A stretch of DNA of 64,000 nt, from contig JAWZYU010000019.1 in the NCBI GenBank assembly GCA_038380435.1, positions 26,189,801 to 26,253,800 of the forward strand, in the 5' to 3' direction. The notes beneath the pieces are model-generated. The model was given only the letters and a program-made list of their open reading frames with translations. It ran no database searches and was not told where the DNA came from. The first letter of the stretch is position 1, and every line of letters begins with the position of its first letter. A program made the position numbers and the translations under genes. The DNA is from Ryuthela nishihirai. Taxonomy: Eukaryota; Arthropoda; Arachnida; Araneae; Heptathelidae. Below, piece after piece: positions 22,871-33,544 of the stretch.

Positions 22871-24498
22871 AAGGATGTAAGGTACCTCCCCAATAGCGGT
22901 GCAGCGCGTTTCATAAAAGTTAAATGAGCTGCATTACTGAAGAAACGCAGCTCATGTAATGTAGTGTTTACAGCTAAGATTTTTTTACTTTATTTTTTGA
23001 GAACAATATTTGAATATAAAATCTTAAATTTATTGATTGTGCGAAATTAAAAAAATAAATCAAACGCTAAGGATCACATAATTTTTATTAGTTCATTTTT
23101 ATTTCAAAGTAAATCGTTAATGGATCGTATCCGGATCGCCCAGAATCAGAGCTCTCTGGGCTGTCCGGATTGCCAATAATAGATTCGGATGCCTCTGAGC
23201 GGACCGAAAGACGTAGACCGGAGCCGTTGCAGTGTTCGAATTTTCGAATTCTAATATTTCGGGGCGGTCTGATTCGGAACTTTCAAATTGTGGTGCTTCT
23301 GAGCTGGTGATGTGCTTTTTGAAATTTTACCGGTAGCCTGACTTTTCGAAATTGCATATGATTTTCACAAACCGAAATAATCAAAATTCAGATTACCATT
23401 TATTTACATCAGAAATATAAATGCTTGTAAAAACTTTTACAAGTTATATTCATAACAATTTATATCACTTCTCGAAACAGGTTACAGATATATCAAAAAC
23501 GGTTGCAATACAGTTCAAGACACAGAGAAATATAAACTAGTATTTACTGAAAGTAACGATCAGAGAATTTATTTACAGACTTGTAGATAAATATTATAGA
23601 AATAAATGTAACAATGTGCACTATATAGTACAATGTATTTGACGCAGTAAATGCAAACTTACGTTAATTAAAGCAGATTCCTAATAGGAATTGTATAACT
23701 TGTTATAAAACTTCAACGGAAGTTTAAAATGTTCTAAATCTGTCAATTGTAAAATTGTTATTGTTAGTTAGCATTGGAAAATATAATTAATCTTCAAGAG
23801 AGATTAAAAGCGAACTGTGAAATATGCAGTCAAAAGACGGCAATTCACAAAAAATGTAGAAATTTAAATTGCAATCTCTAAAATCCTAAACATATAATAA
23901 AGTTTAAATAAAATATTAACCTATTTCTACCTATCGGCTATCCTGCCAAAAAAAAGGGCTCCATTGGGTTTGGATACCCGATCTCGCCCAAGGCTATTAG
24001 GCAATTTGAGTAACGCTTTAGGTAACTAAATTTCACTTCTTGGAGCTAAGCAAAAACACGTCGGCTTCATCTAGGTCTGAGCTACAAGTCCCTCGAGCTC
24101 CACTTAAGCGAAATATCTGATTAATTACTTTGGTCTATATATACAGTAATTAGAATGGTAGATAAAATATGAATGTATGATGTCAAAAATAAAGACCAAA
24201 TTTCAAGCTCCTTGTGAAATGAGACTAAAATAAAACTTCAAATCCGAATCTTCAAAAGATTCTTTCAGTATTTAAAATATATGAATATTAATTTGCAAGG
24301 TCCGATTGACCATTTTTTTTGCAAACAATCAAAATTAAACGAATCGTTACAAAAGCTTCAAACAATCTTTTTGTTCCCTAACCAATTTTGATATAAACGT
24401 TTTCTTTCCGCTTGTGATTTTGAAGAAATTTTATGACTGCCAATGTACACATCCAACTGGATAAGAAGGAATGAGCAGCTGTCGAAAGAAAAAAAAAA

Positions 24499-24835
24499 TG
24501 GGTATGGTTATTTAACCTCTGAGAGGCACTTTTTTACCTACAATGACTAAAGGCCAGGTCACAAGGACCCCGAGGGCTCAGAAGGTTGTGAAAAGGGGTC
24601 TCACTGCATAGCTGTTACGATAGAGTGATTGCAGACTTCCATCAAGTCTTTAATGTCCCCAGGGCAGGGTTTTCCTGCACAGAGGAGAGAGATCCCATCC
24701 GACGGACATCGGCCTTTCCAAGCTCATCGGTGTTGTCTACTGACAGAGAGGAGGATGGAGATTTAGTGGAGATAAATCTCAACGGTTTCACAGTTGGGAC
24801 TGGGAACTGCAGATTACAAGCCTCGCGCTCTCTGT
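24499..24835 (-). mobile_element. SINE1 copy, reverse (R1a)
   Basis: The - strand shows SINE1 body landmarks (GAGATTTATCTCCACT, CTGCAGTTCCCAG, GTGACCTGGCC, a GTAAAAAAGTGCC 3' region). The head and B box are decayed. It is shared with 57220-57555 in R1b at very low divergence. Confidence 0.75.
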
Positions 24836-25443
24836 TATGAGATAACGTTTTCCCCTGCAGTTGGTTCTCTCGTTAGAACTGTGGTCATAAGTCAGGAGTT
24901 TCAAAATCAAACCATATGAGAAGGTGAATCAGTCACGTTTCGTTTATATGGCAAGTAGGGTTTCATTATAGTAATAAGTAAAATATAGTTACTTCCATTT
25001 TTTTATCTTGCATAATTTTAATACAAAAGCATGAAACTAACTATACACCCCAGAGGCGTGTAATGATAAATAAATAAGAAAGTCAACAGTGCTGTGCAGA
25101 TTGCCGTATTATTACAGTTTAAGTGAATCAACGGTGCACGCTCTTAAAGAATTATGTGGAAAATATTAGAGACTTAGTTATAGCAAAGAGCAGTATGAGC
25201 ATCTAGAATCCCTTAATTAGAGTGAAGAAGAGACAGAGCCTCTTAATCTTCCTTCAGTGTTGTATATGTTCAGGAGTTCCAGTACAAGGCTCAAAGCTTC
25301 ACTGAAGAAATTGATCTTGACTCCATCATGGGATGAAGGTTTGACTTTAAGATTAATTTCGAAACATTCCTTTCACGTTACAGTGAAATGACCGGGATGC
25401 CAATCAGAAGGAGACTACTTCCGTTTTGAAACCTTAGCTAGCG

Positions 25444-25705
25444 TCTTCAGGGTTGGATTGGTTTATCTCCGAACATCACGGTTTTGTCCACAATGGGCTG
25501 AATGAAGAGTTTACAAATACCCCGAGGGCTCAGAGAAGGTTGGGCGGAGGAGATCCACCAGATCTGCTAGGAGGCAGATGGAAACTCCTGTCAAGGCCAT
25601 CCAGAGTGTTCTTTAATGTGTAAAATGTATGGTTCTCTCCTGCAAACGGAACCAAGATTTAATGCTCCAACAGATGGATGACGACCTTCCCAAACCCATC
25701 GGTAC
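25444..25705 (-). mobile_element. Diverged SINE1 copy, reverse (R1a)
   Basis: The - strand carries TTAAAGAACACTCTGGATGG and CTTGACAGGAGTTTCCATC and ends in CCAATCCAACCC, the SINE1 3' pattern. The tRNA head is not recognisable. It is shared with 58165-58425 in R1b. Confidence 0.65.
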
Positions 25706-25904
25706 GTGCTTTCAGCGCAAGAAACATCCATACGTTATCTGGGGCTCGAAACCATATCTTTCTTTTATCAGTCGCCAAGTGCGTCATTTATCAAATTTTA
25801 ATAACCTTTGAGCAATTTTTATATCTGCTACTGATGCTATTGTTCAAATTTCGAACTTGAATAATTCTTGAAATATTAAAAAAATATAGTTGAAAATTAA
25901 AATA

Positions 25905-27149
25905 TACAAAATAGAGCCAAAACATTATGACCACCGTGTCTTTATGCAAATCGAAGCAACTGCAGGAAAACGACGGCGCGTATGATGGTCATGAAATGGT
26001 ATAAATAACACCTGATACTGAGCTCTGTTAATCAGTGTTATTCTTGTTCTTCAGATAGGAAAAACAGCGGACGTTAGTGATTTTGACAAAGACAAAATTA
26101 TAATCGACAGACGAGTGGGTCAGTGCATTTCTGAGACGGCAAGGCTTGTTGGGTGTTCACGGTCAGCCGTGGTTAGTACCTTCAAAAAGTGGTCTGAGGA
26201 GAGAAAAACCACGAACCGCCAGCAAGGTGTGGGTCGACAACACCTCGTCGATGCTAGAGCTCAGCGAAGGCTATCCCATATGGTACAAGCCAACAGAAGG
26301 GATACTGTGGCGCAACTCGTCCGTAATTCTAATGCTGGTGCCGGGAGTAATGTGACATTAACTAAGTACTGAAACATTACAGAATACATCGAACCCTGCT
26401 GAAAATAGAGTTCCGTAGCTGTTGGCATCTCCGAGTGCCCATGCTAACTTCAGTTCACCATCGAAAGCGCCTACAATGCGCACGCCAGCATCAAAACTGG
26501 ACCTTGAATGATTGGAAGAAAGTTGTGTTGTAAGATGAAACTCGTTTCCTGTTGCACCATGTGGACGGTCGTGCACGTGTGCATCGTTTACCTTTGGAAG
26601 TGTTGGCACTTCACCCAGGTAAACGATGCACATAGTGGAGAAAGTGTAACGCTTTGGGCAATGTTCTGCTAAGAAATCCTGGGTCCAGCCATTCACGTGC
26701 AGGAAACTATGACGTCTACCAGCTACCTAAACATCAGTGCAGACCAGGTACATGTTTTCATGGCAACAGTATACCCATCCAGTAGGGCCTTCTTTCAGCA
26801 GGATAATGCACCATGCCACACTGGCCGGATTGTTCAAGAATGGTTCGCGGAACATGAGGAAGACTTTCAGGTAATGCCCTGACCTCCAAATTTCCCAGAC
26901 ATCAATCAATCGAGCATCTGTGGTTTGTGCTGGGACAGTATATCTGATCTGCAGAGCCTCAACCACGAAACTTACAAGAGTTAAAAACTCTTGCAAATCT
27001 GCTGCTAACGTGTTGGTAGCAGATACCACAAGACACCTTTAGAAATCTTGTAGCGTCCATGCCTCGAAGGGTAGCAGCTGTTTTGGCAGCACGTGGAGGA
27101 CCAACATCATATTAGGCAGACTGTCATAATGTTTTGTCTCTTCGGTGTA
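25905..27149 (+). pseudogene. Tc1-like element, family A, full-length but dead
   Basis: Both terminal inverted repeats are visible: GAGCCAAAACATTATGACCA at the left and its imperfect inverse at 27123-27149. The + strand frame at 26115-26372 encodes the HTH region (CISETARLVGCSRSAVVSTF, then RRDTVAQLVRNSN). The frame then breaks; FFQQDNAPCHTGRIVQEWF, carrying the second catalytic aspartate, lies at 26697-26882, and the C-terminus is in other frames up to ~27110. The first aspartate region has an in-frame stop (VVL* context near 26530). At ~1.25 kb it is a normal length for Tc1. It could still be moved if transposase were supplied in trans. Confidence 0.85.
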
Positions 27150-27476
27150 AATATATTAGATATGTAATTTTATATTTCTTCAAAATTTACCATAAAAGCA
27201 TATTTTAGAAGCTGCGGATAATCGAATTTGGCTTTCTTCTGATGTGACAAAAACTCGGTACATTGTTATCAAGGCAGTATATTTCAATTGAAACGCTTAA
27301 ACCTTCAGATGCTAGAGCGATGGGTCAGTTGATAAAAAAGTTTAAAATGCCTTTCTTGTCTCAAAACCGTAAAGATTAAAAAAAGAACTTATTTCATTGA
27401 TAGTGGTTTCATTTTCGGCTGAAGGCGACCATATTCGTTTGAGATCATTACAGTCGCTACCTTAATTATGATGAAA

Positions 27477-27706
27477 CTTATTGCTTGTAAAAAAAAAATA
27501 CCCCCTCAAGCAGCTGCTTGCCACAGAGGTCTGACAGGAGCCTCTCAGTTTATACGCCATTGTAGAAGGTCTGTGAGGATGGCGGGACCTCAGCAGAAAA
27601 CACGACACTACATCCATGCCTTAGCCGGGACTAGAACCCAGGTCCCTTAGATCAGTAGCCAAGCGCGCTAACCACTCGACCATGGGACGGCCTTATTGCT
27701 TGTAAA
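27477..27706 (-). mobile_element. Full-length SINE2 with 15 bp target-site duplication
   Basis: The element is 27492-27691 (200 bp), flanked by CTTATTGCTTGTAAA at 27477-27491 and 27692-27706. The empty site is seen at ~60133 in X copy D and ~2205 in copy A. The - strand head carries TGGTCGAGTGGTTAGCGC and GGGTTCTAGTCCC; the 3' end is GAGGGGGTA plus a T run. The head is slightly decayed. Confidence 0.9.
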
Positions 27707-28311
27707 CTACAAAAATGACTTCATGGGCCATATGTTCGAGAATCACTACCCCACAGTATTTGAAGAGAATTAATGTCAAATAATTTAAACATCTGCCCCT
27801 TGGGCTCACCATTGGGTGAATTTTATCTTGTCCTTTGCGACTCATGAAACTTATTGTACCTCCACAGATGGAGAAGATTAGGGGATCTTTTATCCTGGTA
27901 CTTCGAAAAATCATAATTATGCTACATGCTGGAATTTGAGAAAAATGCAAAAAGGGAAAGATATGGGAATTCCTTCAATGCCAAAATAGAGGTCATGTTT
28001 AAATTTCAATTTGATGCCAAATGACTCGATTTATTACATGGCGTGAATCAGTGACAAGATGTGCTCTACGTAGGAATAGGCTAATGAGGAAACCACCTCA
28101 AACTCCAAACGTACAAGGCTTCCTATGCGGTTCTTTTCATTTACAATACACAAAATAGATTTAAACTATGTACATTTTGGAGAAGTATTTTAAAAAATCC
28201 GATAAATAGTGCATAAACGTATATTATTATTTGACTAAATGAATAAAATTCGTAAGTATTAAGCAGAATGAACAATCCTAAGCATAGAGGAAATTTTGAC
28301 TTGATCCGGGT

Positions 28312-28366
28312 GGAGTACGAACCTACGACCTGATGGCATGCCAGGTACTCTGATTCCTGAGCCACC
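28312..28366 (-). mobile_element. tRNA-derived SINE head (SINE3) in X copy C
   Basis: The - strand head starts near 28366 (GGTGGCTCAGGAATCAGAG), with the B box GGTTCGTACTCC at 28312-28323. A few bases between the boxes are deleted relative to copies A and B. Confidence 0.6.
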
Positions 28367-29219
28367 AGCTGTCCACCGAGATATCTTCTATTGATTACTT
28401 TATACCACGGAGTCAGTCATTGCAAGTTGCCTTAACTACAATAGAAGATGATGGTCGACAAAACACCTTCCAGATATAACCTGAGGTAGTTGCGATGAGT
28501 CTCATGTATACAGGTCATTTTCTGTGCTTCTAATATTGAAAATTACATTCCCTCCATTTGTAAAGCATGAAACCTTAGGTTTTATGTATTGCTTCAATAG
28601 TGATTTAAAATGTATAAATTTCAAACATTTCTTATATCCACTAAGTTATTACTATAAGCTTACAGGAGTATTGTTAGTTTATTTTGGGTCATTGAATGGC
28701 ATTAGTTTAGAAAAGATAATATTTTTTATTTTATTCTGAGGTGATCAGTGTAATTATAAAGATAATTTCATAACTTTTAAATTACCATAAAAATTTTAGA
28801 TATTTCAGTATATCATTAAACGAAACGCTAAAACTTCATTTTATCTTATGCTTTCAGTTAAAGAAAGATCATTAAATGAGGAGGAACAATGGCTACCAGT
28901 ACAAATCATAACATCTTTTAGTGTAGTGTTATACCTCCGTTTAATCACCAGTGAGCAACAGAGTAAAAACCGGATTCTAGTTCAGTGACTTTCAGTGTAA
29001 GTCGCTACAAATTAATAAGAAATATATCACTAATAATTTTTATAGCAAGTCTTCCGTAACTTAAATAATCAGACGAATTTAGCATCCTAATCAAAACCGG
29101 ATCGTCACTTTCATTTATGTAACATATGTATTGTGTGTAAGAATTATCCCTCTTGTATTGATGTAAGCATATCAAATCATTGTTAAGGTAGTAACAGTTA
29201 ATTACAAGGGATAATATAT

Positions 29220-29858
29220 TGTTGCGGATTACAAAAATGGATAGCCACTGAGCGTGAGTATTAAAAGCTATATTTCAAAACCAAATTCAATACAAGGTAA
29301 ATTGTTACAAAGGAAATATGGATGAAGTATCTTATTAACAAATTAACTATTAACATGCACAAGTCATCAATCTTCCTGCGTGAGCACACAACATCAGCTC
29401 TGTGTATTTTACTAAATACTACCTTTTACTTGATTTACCAGGTCACCCGAAGATCTTCACTCGTAAACCAATTCTCGTCCTGTGCTAATAACTTTTCACA
29501 CACTAGCCGAACAAAAAGACAGTCCGTGTAGACATTCGAAGTTAGCCATAAAAGTTCCCACTTTTATACTTCCGCGTATACACAACACATCAAGTTACTT
29601 CTTGATACTTAACGATAAAAGATCCCACTTTTATCCTTCCGCGTAAACACAACACATCAAGTTACTTCTTGATACTTACGCGCACTGTCTCAGAACAGCT
29701 CACCGTCCATTTTCGAACTCCTCGACCGTTACAACACAACGACCGTTACAACACAACGACCGTTAACGCTCCACTCTTCTTCTCCAAATTCTCCCAAAAT
29801 TCTTATTCGTTGGCTGAAACTTTTTGCTTTCGGTTGCCAGATTCCTTCTGTCGTAACA
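29220..29858 (-). repeat. Gypsy 3' LTR
   Basis: 639 bp, identical by eye to the 5' LTR except for A versus G near 29799 (a reading CAAAATTC against CAAAGTTC). It contains a tandem duplication of ~68 bp (about 29550-29685) and 17 bp repeats around CGACCGTTACAACACAA (29721-29765). The pol stop codon lies 96 bp inside it. Confidence 0.97.
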
Positions 29859-32800
29859 CTGCCCCCTTCCTAGGTCTTGTTCGTCCCGAACAATTCTGGA
29901 TTCCAAAGTTTCTTCAGTTCTTCGATGAAACGGGGCCAAACGATCCACGTGAACCACCTTGCACTTTGTAGCTGGACGTCGACGAATGCGATATACCACG
30001 TCATTAATCCTGTTAACTATTGTATATGGACCTTCCCAAGGTTTCTGAAGTTTTGGAGATAGTCCTTTCTTTCTATGTGGACTGTATAGCCAGACAAGAT
30101 CTCCTTGATTGAAAATAGTTCCATTTATTTTACTGTCATATCTTGTTTTGGTTCTGTCACTTGTTATGTCGATGTTATGTCTAACGGAGTGATGGATTTC
30201 TTCTAGTCGTTGTTGCAATTCTTGTACGTATTGTGGAGTGGACACAGGCATTGCTTCGGGCCGACCATACAAAAGGTCACAGGGAAGACGTAACTCTCTT
30301 CCAAAAAGCATCATGGAAGGTGTCTGTCCAGTTGTCTCATGCACTGCCGTCCTATATGCCAGCAAAAGGAGTGGTACATGGCGATCCCAGTCACGTTGAT
30401 GGTCGTTCACAAATAATGCTAAATGCTGAGCAATTGTTCTATTGAACCTTTCAACCATACCATCCGACTGAGGGTGTAAGGGAGTTGTTCTGGTTTTCTG
30501 AATGCCTAATAGTTGACAGATGCCTTTAAACACATTGGATTCAAAATTCCGTCCTTGATCAGAGTGGAGTTGTAAAGGTACTCCATACCTACTAATGAAG
30601 TTATTAACTATCATCTCAGCCACTGTTGTTGCTTCCTGGTCTTGGATGGGATATACCTCAGGCCACTTTGTGAAATAATCCATTACCACTAATAAATATC
30701 GATTTCCATCATCAGTTCTAGGAAACGGACCCATTACATCAATGGCTATTCTTTCAAAAGGGGCACCAACGTTATACGTCTGCAGCTTACCCCGACTCCT
30801 AGTCTTAGGGCCTTTCTTTGCTGCACAGGCTTCACATTGCCTACACCATCTCTCAACGTCTGCCCTACTTTTCAACCAATGAAATCGTTCCCTGGCTTTG
30901 GCTAATGTCTTATTAACACCGAAGTGTCCTCCAGTGGCACTATCATGTACATCTTTCATCACAAGTTCCACTCGGGATCGAGGAAGGATTATCTGCCAAC
31001 GGATCAGCCGTCCAGTGGGATTCTCCCATCTTCTGTATAATACTCCGTCTTCCATTTTTAAGGAATCCCACTGTGCCCAGTAACTTTTAGTAGTTGGACT
31101 ATACCTCGAGATTTGCTCCCAATTAGGTCTTACATCAGATTTTTCAATCAATTCTAATATTGGTTTTATGTCTTCATCATCTAGTTGAGCCTTCCTGATT
31201 TCAATTGGATTCCAGATGTTAGGGGTGTCACTGTTTGTTTGTGTCGATACTATTTGTCTTATGGGCATTATCTCTTTAGTTCCAAATTTCAGTTCTGCAT
31301 TATAGCAATGTTTACAGTTGTCAATACATGGGCGCCTGGAAAGAGCATCTGCATTCTTATGCATTTTACCACTTCGATGTTCGATGAAGAAATCGTATTC
31401 TTGTAACCGTTGTATCCACCTAGCGATTTGTCCTTCAGGGTTTTTGAAGTTTAATAACCATCTAAGTGCAGCATGATCAGTACGTATAAGGAATTTCTGG
31501 CCATAGAGATAATGATGAAAATGTTCTATTGCTTTTACTATTGCTAACAGTTCTTTGCGTGTTACACAGTAATTCCGCTCTGGTTTGGATAAAGTTTTAC
31601 TAAAGTATGCAATAACTCTCTCTTGTCCGTCTTGTTCTTGTGAAAGCACAGCACCAACTCCTGTGTTACTTGCGTCAGTATCTATTACGAATTGTTTTCC
31701 AGTTTGTGGGTACGCTGGCACTGGTGCTGTGGAAAGAGTGTTCTTTAGCTGTTGAAAGGCTATATCGCATTCGGTGGTCCACATAAACCGCTGGCCCTCT
31801 TCTGTCAGACGATGTAATGGTCTTGCGATGTTGGAGAAACCTTTGACAAATCTTCTATAGTAGGTGCAAAGTCCAATAAAACTACGAAGTTGATGAACAT
31901 CTTGTGGTGGAGGCCAGTCTCTTATAGCTTCTATCTTACTAGGATCAGTCTTAATCCCTGCTGTAGTGATCACATGACCAAGGTAATGAACTTCTTGCTG
32001 GAACAGTTTACACTTTGTCGGTCCCAATTTTAACTTGGCTGCCTTAAGTTTTTCAAATACTTGACGAAGATTTCTCAAATGTTCTTCAAAAGTTCTTCCA
32101 AGAACTATGATGTCGTCCAAGTAAACCAGGCAGACCTCCAAAGACAAACCTTTGAGCACTGACTCCATTAGTCGCTCAAATGTGGCAGGTGCATTACAAA
32201 GTCCAAATGGCATCACCTTAAACTGCCAAAGTCCATTCCCTGTACTGAAAGCTGTTTTCTCACGGTCTTCAGGACGTATACCAACTTGCCAATAGCCGCT
32301 CTTTAAATCTAATGTTGAGAACCATTCTGACCCAGATAAAGTGTCTAGTGTATCGTCAATCCTGGGTAAAGGAAAGGAATCTTTCTTTGTTACGTCATTT
32401 AATCTGCGATAATCTACACAAAATCGTGTAGATCCATCCTTTTTCTTGACAAGAACTACTGGTGATGTCCAGGGACTCTGTGATGGTTCTATAATGCCCT
32501 GAGTTTCCATGTCCTTTATGAGTTGTTCCGTCTCCTCTCTTTTTGCCAATGGAAGCCTTCTTGCCGGCAGATGGACTGGAGGAGAATCACCAGTGTTGAT
32601 TTTATGTTCTGTCAGGTTCGTACGGCCATAATCATTTGATGTGGCAGAAAAAATGTCAGAAAATTCTTTTAATAGGTTCTCGGCCTTAACAGCTTGGTTT
32701 TCAGTTAATATTTGTCTGGTTTCTCTCCATAATTCAGTAAGATGAGACGGGATGTCTGTATGATTTTGATATGAATCGGTAACTTCTATTTTATTTATAC

Positions 32801-33509
32801 TTGTTACACAGGTAACAGCTTCACATATTGCTAATTCCTCACCTTTTTTTAACATTCTATTGGATTTGTTACAGTTCATCACTCTGATAGGGATCTGTTC
32901 TTTATCTATTCTGACTAAAGTCCTTGCAACCAGGATATTATGAGCCAAAGCTCCTTTACCAGAGGCATCGGTAACTGCCAATCGGAAGGCCCCAGAAGTC
33001 TCCGCCCGATGTCCACGGACTATAACTTCACTTTGTGCTGGGATCTCTGTGTCTTCCGTCACTAATATTGTAGTTACGCTTGATAAAGAATCAGACGTCC
33101 GGCTAAGCAGAGGAATCTCTTCTGTCTCATAGATGAGTAGGTTATCACTGGGTCTAATGTTGAATCCATGTTTCTTAAGAAAATCAAGGCCTAATATGCA
33201 TTCGTCGTAGATGTCAGCGATGTAAACAGGGTGGTGTACCAGACAGCTACCAACTCGGATATTAAGTTCTATTTTTCCATGGACTTTTGCACGATCTCCA
33301 GTGGCTGTTTGTAGGCTTATTTTAGACTGTGTAGTATTCAAGTTTGGGTGAGGTATTATTTTCTTTATTATATCCGTTCTGAGTAAAGTTACATTTGCAC
33401 CAGTGTCGACTATCATACGGCAAGGTATTCCATTTATGGCTCCATCAGCTACTAATCCATTATTATCGCCATGTAATGTCGAAACGTGGGCGACTTCCCC
33501 TGGGGCCAT
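29763..33509 (-). CDS. pol: Gypsy Pol polyprotein (protease, reverse transcriptase, RNase H, integrase)
   Basis: 1248 codons from the first in-frame ATG at 33509. The frame is open further upstream to the slippery site at 33554-33560, so translation probably enters by -1 frameshifting from gag rather than at this ATG. Aspartic protease: DTGA at residues 35-38. RT: FCVDYRR ~364-370 and YLDD 464-467. RNase H: acidic residues in DTDAS (~613), KELLA (~654), RTDH (~679) and NADAL (~722). Integrase: HHCC zinc motif ~856-896, then the catalytic triad in IAIDVMGP (D925), HSDQGRNF (D985) and MVERFNR (E1021). A C-terminal GPY-type segment (GPYTIVNRI) follows. No internal stop or frameshift is present. 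The last ~31 codons are encoded by the 3' LTR. Pol copies the RNA to DNA and integrates it in the nucleus. Confidence 0.97.
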   Translation of the reverse strand: MAPGEVAHVSTLHGDNNGLVADGAINGIPCRMIVDTGANVTLLRTDIIKKIIPHPNLNTTQSKISLQTATGDRAKVHGKIELNIRVGSCLVHHPVYIADIYDECILGLDFLKKHGFNIRPSDNLLIYETEEIPLLSRTSDSLSSVTTILVTEDTEIPAQSEVIVRGHRAETSGAFRLAVTDASGKGALAHNILVARTLVRIDKEQIPIRVMNCNKSNRMLKKGEELAICEAVTCVTSINKIEVTDSYQNHTDIPSHLTELWRETRQILTENQAVKAENLLKEFSDIFSATSNDYGRTNLTEHKINTGDSPPVHLPARRLPLAKREETEQLIKDMETQGIIEPSQSPWTSPVVLVKKKDGSTRFCVDYRRLNDVTKKDSFPLPRIDDTLDTLSGSEWFSTLDLKSGYWQVGIRPEDREKTAFSTGNGLWQFKVMPFGLCNAPATFERLMESVLKGLSLEVCLVYLDDIIVLGRTFEEHLRNLRQVFEKLKAAKLKLGPTKCKLFQQEVHYLGHVITTAGIKTDPSKIEAIRDWPPPQDVHQLRSFIGLCTYYRRFVKGFSNIARPLHRLTEEGQRFMWTTECDIAFQQLKNTLSTAPVPAYPQTGKQFVIDTDASNTGVGAVLSQEQDGQERVIAYFSKTLSKPERNYCVTRKELLAIVKAIEHFHHYLYGQKFLIRTDHAALRWLLNFKNPEGQIARWIQRLQEYDFFIEHRSGKMHKNADALSRRPCIDNCKHCYNAELKFGTKEIMPIRQIVSTQTNSDTPNIWNPIEIRKAQLDDEDIKPILELIEKSDVRPNWEQISRYSPTTKSYWAQWDSLKMEDGVLYRRWENPTGRLIRWQIILPRSRVELVMKDVHDSATGGHFGVNKTLAKARERFHWLKSRADVERWCRQCEACAAKKGPKTRSRGKLQTYNVGAPFERIAIDVMGPFPRTDDGNRYLLVVMDYFTKWPEVYPIQDQEATTVAEMIVNNFISRYGVPLQLHSDQGRNFESNVFKGICQLLGIQKTRTTPLHPQSDGMVERFNRTIAQHLALFVNDHQRDWDRHVPLLLLAYRTAVHETTGQTPSMMLFGRELRLPCDLLYGRPEAMPVSTPQYVQELQQRLEEIHHSVRHNIDITSDRTKTRYDSKINGTIFNQGDLVWLYSPHRKKGLSPKLQKPWEGPYTIVNRINDVVYRIRRRPATKCKVVHVDRLAPFHRRTEETLESRIVRDEQDLGRGQCYDRRNLATESKKFQPTNKNFGRIWRRRVER
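29859..29871 (-). promoter_or_regulatory. Polypurine tract (plus-strand primer)
   Basis: The - strand reads AGGAAGGGGGCAG immediately before the 3' LTR, the position where plus-strand DNA synthesis is primed. It lies within the pol coding frame. Confidence 0.8.
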
Positions 33510-33544
33510 CCAATCAACTGCCAGCCTTTGCCCCGCAAGACTGA

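Larger units (their letters stand above)
16010..25860 (+). repeat. Repeat R1, copy a (~9.9 kb), first half of a ~14 kb direct duplication
   Basis: Collinear with 48118-58580 in the same orientation, and contiguous with X in both copies. By eye, divergence is uneven: about 12% near 16.1-16.4 kb, ~4% near 17.1-17.4 kb, ~7% near 22.4-22.7 kb, and only ~1.4% at 24.0-24.4 kb. No host gene is evident. Internal elements are listed separately. Relative to copy b it lacks ~770 bp (present at 53525-54295) and the truncated SINE2 at 49097-49196. Confidence 0.85.

Noticed and set aside
23940..24120. Strikingly conserved stretch between duplicates, considered as an RNA gene
   Set aside because: High identity extends over the whole 23.7-25 kb zone, including obvious SINE sequence, so it reflects recent conversion or duplication rather than a conserved RNA.
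29220..29858. Search for an env gene that would make the Gypsy element retrovirus-like
   Set aside because: pol ends inside the 3' LTR, so there is no room for a third gene.
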